DNA of 64,000 nucleotides, from positions 64,968,142 through 65,032,141 of the forward strand of contig JAPWDM010000003.1 in assembly GCA_035578155.1 (NCBI GenBank), in the 5' to 3' direction. This stretch comes from Brachynemurus nebulosus. Taxonomy: Eukaryota; Arthropoda; Insecta; Neuroptera; Myrmeleontidae. The notes beneath the pieces are model-generated. The model worked only from the letters and a program-made list of their open reading frames with translations, had not been told where the DNA came from and made no database searches. Made by a program: the position numbers and the translations under genes. Below are positions 63,056 to 64,000 of this stretch, one piece after another (position 1 is the stretch's first letter; every line of letters begins with the position of its first letter).

Positions 63056-63785
63056 TAGAGATGTCGATTTTAAATCGATTAATGGAAGCTTAAAAAATCG
63101 ATTCTTTTTTCGATTCTTTTCATTTGAATCGATTTATGAATCGATTATTAAAAGTAAGAGATCGATAACCGATTTTTTCCAAAAATAATTTAATTTTAAT
63201 TGTAATTCTACAAAGAAATATGTATTAAAATGAAACACTAAAAATGTTATTGTTAATTATCACTTTTTGCTCGTTGTTATAAACGAACCCCTCATATGGC
63301 TCTATATAACTACACACATATATACGCACTATCTTGTCCAGTAGAAGATTATTAATACAAAAGGAAGGGAGACCACCTATCTGACAAACGATCCCTTTCC
63401 CACAAAAGCGACTTATTTAGAAAACATTTTTTTGTCAGTTTGTTTGAAATTTTTGAATAAACTTAGTTCATTCCGTGGTATTCGTCCTACATATTCAATT
63501 GCGTTATTTGCTATAATTATAATTAAAATGTTAACTCATCACCTTTACAAATATAATGTAAGGCGTTTTTACACGATATTACTCTCAGTTAAGTGCCTTA
63601 ACAAAATTATCAGCTAATTTTATTAGACTTTTCAAAATTTCGATTTTTTAGATCGATGTCACAGAATCGATTTTTTTTAACCGATCTTTTCTAATCGATT
63701 TTTTAGCCGTCTTTTTATCGATTTTTTTAATTTCAATTTAAATCGATCTAAAAATCGATCTTTTTTTGTAGAATTGACATCTTTA
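63056..63785. mobile_element. hAT-type MITE with ATCGATTTTT subterminal repeats
   Basis: An exact 8-bp duplication AGTACAGG lies at 63048-63055 and 63786-63793. Ends: TAGAGATGTCGATTTTAAAT left, TAAAGATGTCAATTCTAC on the minus strand right. About 120 bp at each side consist of AATCGATT-type palindromic units; the ~490-bp core is AT-rich with no transposase frame. Confidence 0.92.
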
Positions 63786-64000
63786 AGTACAGGTACATAG
63801 CAGTAAACTAGTTACTGGCGTCCACATATCTTTTTTATCTCACTATGGATTTTCGTCCCGTGCTGTAACACTTTCATAGTGCTGACTGTATTTATTAAGA
63901 AAGGAAGACCATTAACTCGCGGTCCCCTGATCAAAATGATAAAGTACAAAATTCGTCAAATGTTTGATACACATTTCTCCTGCCAGTATTCTTCAGCGTT

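Overview
The window reads as AT-rich insect nuclear DNA, dense in transposons. The only host gene that can be identified is an acetylcholinesterase of the Drosophila Ace type (called ace-2 in most other insects). Two consecutive plus-strand coding exons are present: 30101-30243 and 42971-43123. They are separated by a 12.7-kb intron and together encode 98 residues in one frame. The next exon is not in the remaining 20.9 kb and the previous exon is not in the first 30.1 kb, so much or all of the window may be intron of this one gene. The Ace2 peptide resembles hemipteran versions, but the order is not fixed by what is visible.

Two long open reading frames lie in this background. At 16755-19660 is a complete Transib element (the superfamily from which the RAG1 recombinase derives). 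It has perfect 38-bp terminal inverted repeats and a 707-codon transposase split by one short intron. The transposase looks intact, except that the expected second catalytic aspartate appears to be asparagine. At 58868-60538, minus strand, is a 556-codon gene of a widespread but functionally unassigned arthropod family. It has three Cys pairs and a D...D...CxxC...E arrangement reminiscent of DDE transposases, and a likely 5'UTR intron.

The rest is mostly short non-autonomous DNA transposons, several recognisable from exact target-site duplications. (1) Nine TA-flanked elements, most with termini starting TAGGG; four of them keep pieces of a pogo-like transposase (N-terminal helix-turn-helix, C-terminal PHD-type finger or C-terminal domain) after loss of the catalytic centre. 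(2) Eight hAT-type elements with 8-bp duplications, in two terminal-repeat groups: CAGGGCCGG, and TAGAGATG with interiors built of short reiterated motifs. (3) TTAA-flanked elements with GGGGAGATTCGC or GGGGAGGTT ends. There are also a 5'-truncated LINE, two tRNA-like SINE heads, a ~171-bp tandem repeat, several two-copy repeat families, (TA)n tracts and striking perfect palindromes.

Layout: 1-16 kb repeats and MITEs; 16.7-19.7 kb Transib; 20.4-23.5 kb cluster of palindrome and pogo-like MITEs; 26.6-29.6 kb hAT MITEs and satellite; 30.1-43.1 kb Ace exons with a repeat-filled intron; 43.6-57 kb hAT elements and two-copy repeats; 57.5-61.6 kb TTAA elements around the orphan gene; 61.8-64 kb (TA)n element and a last hAT MITE.
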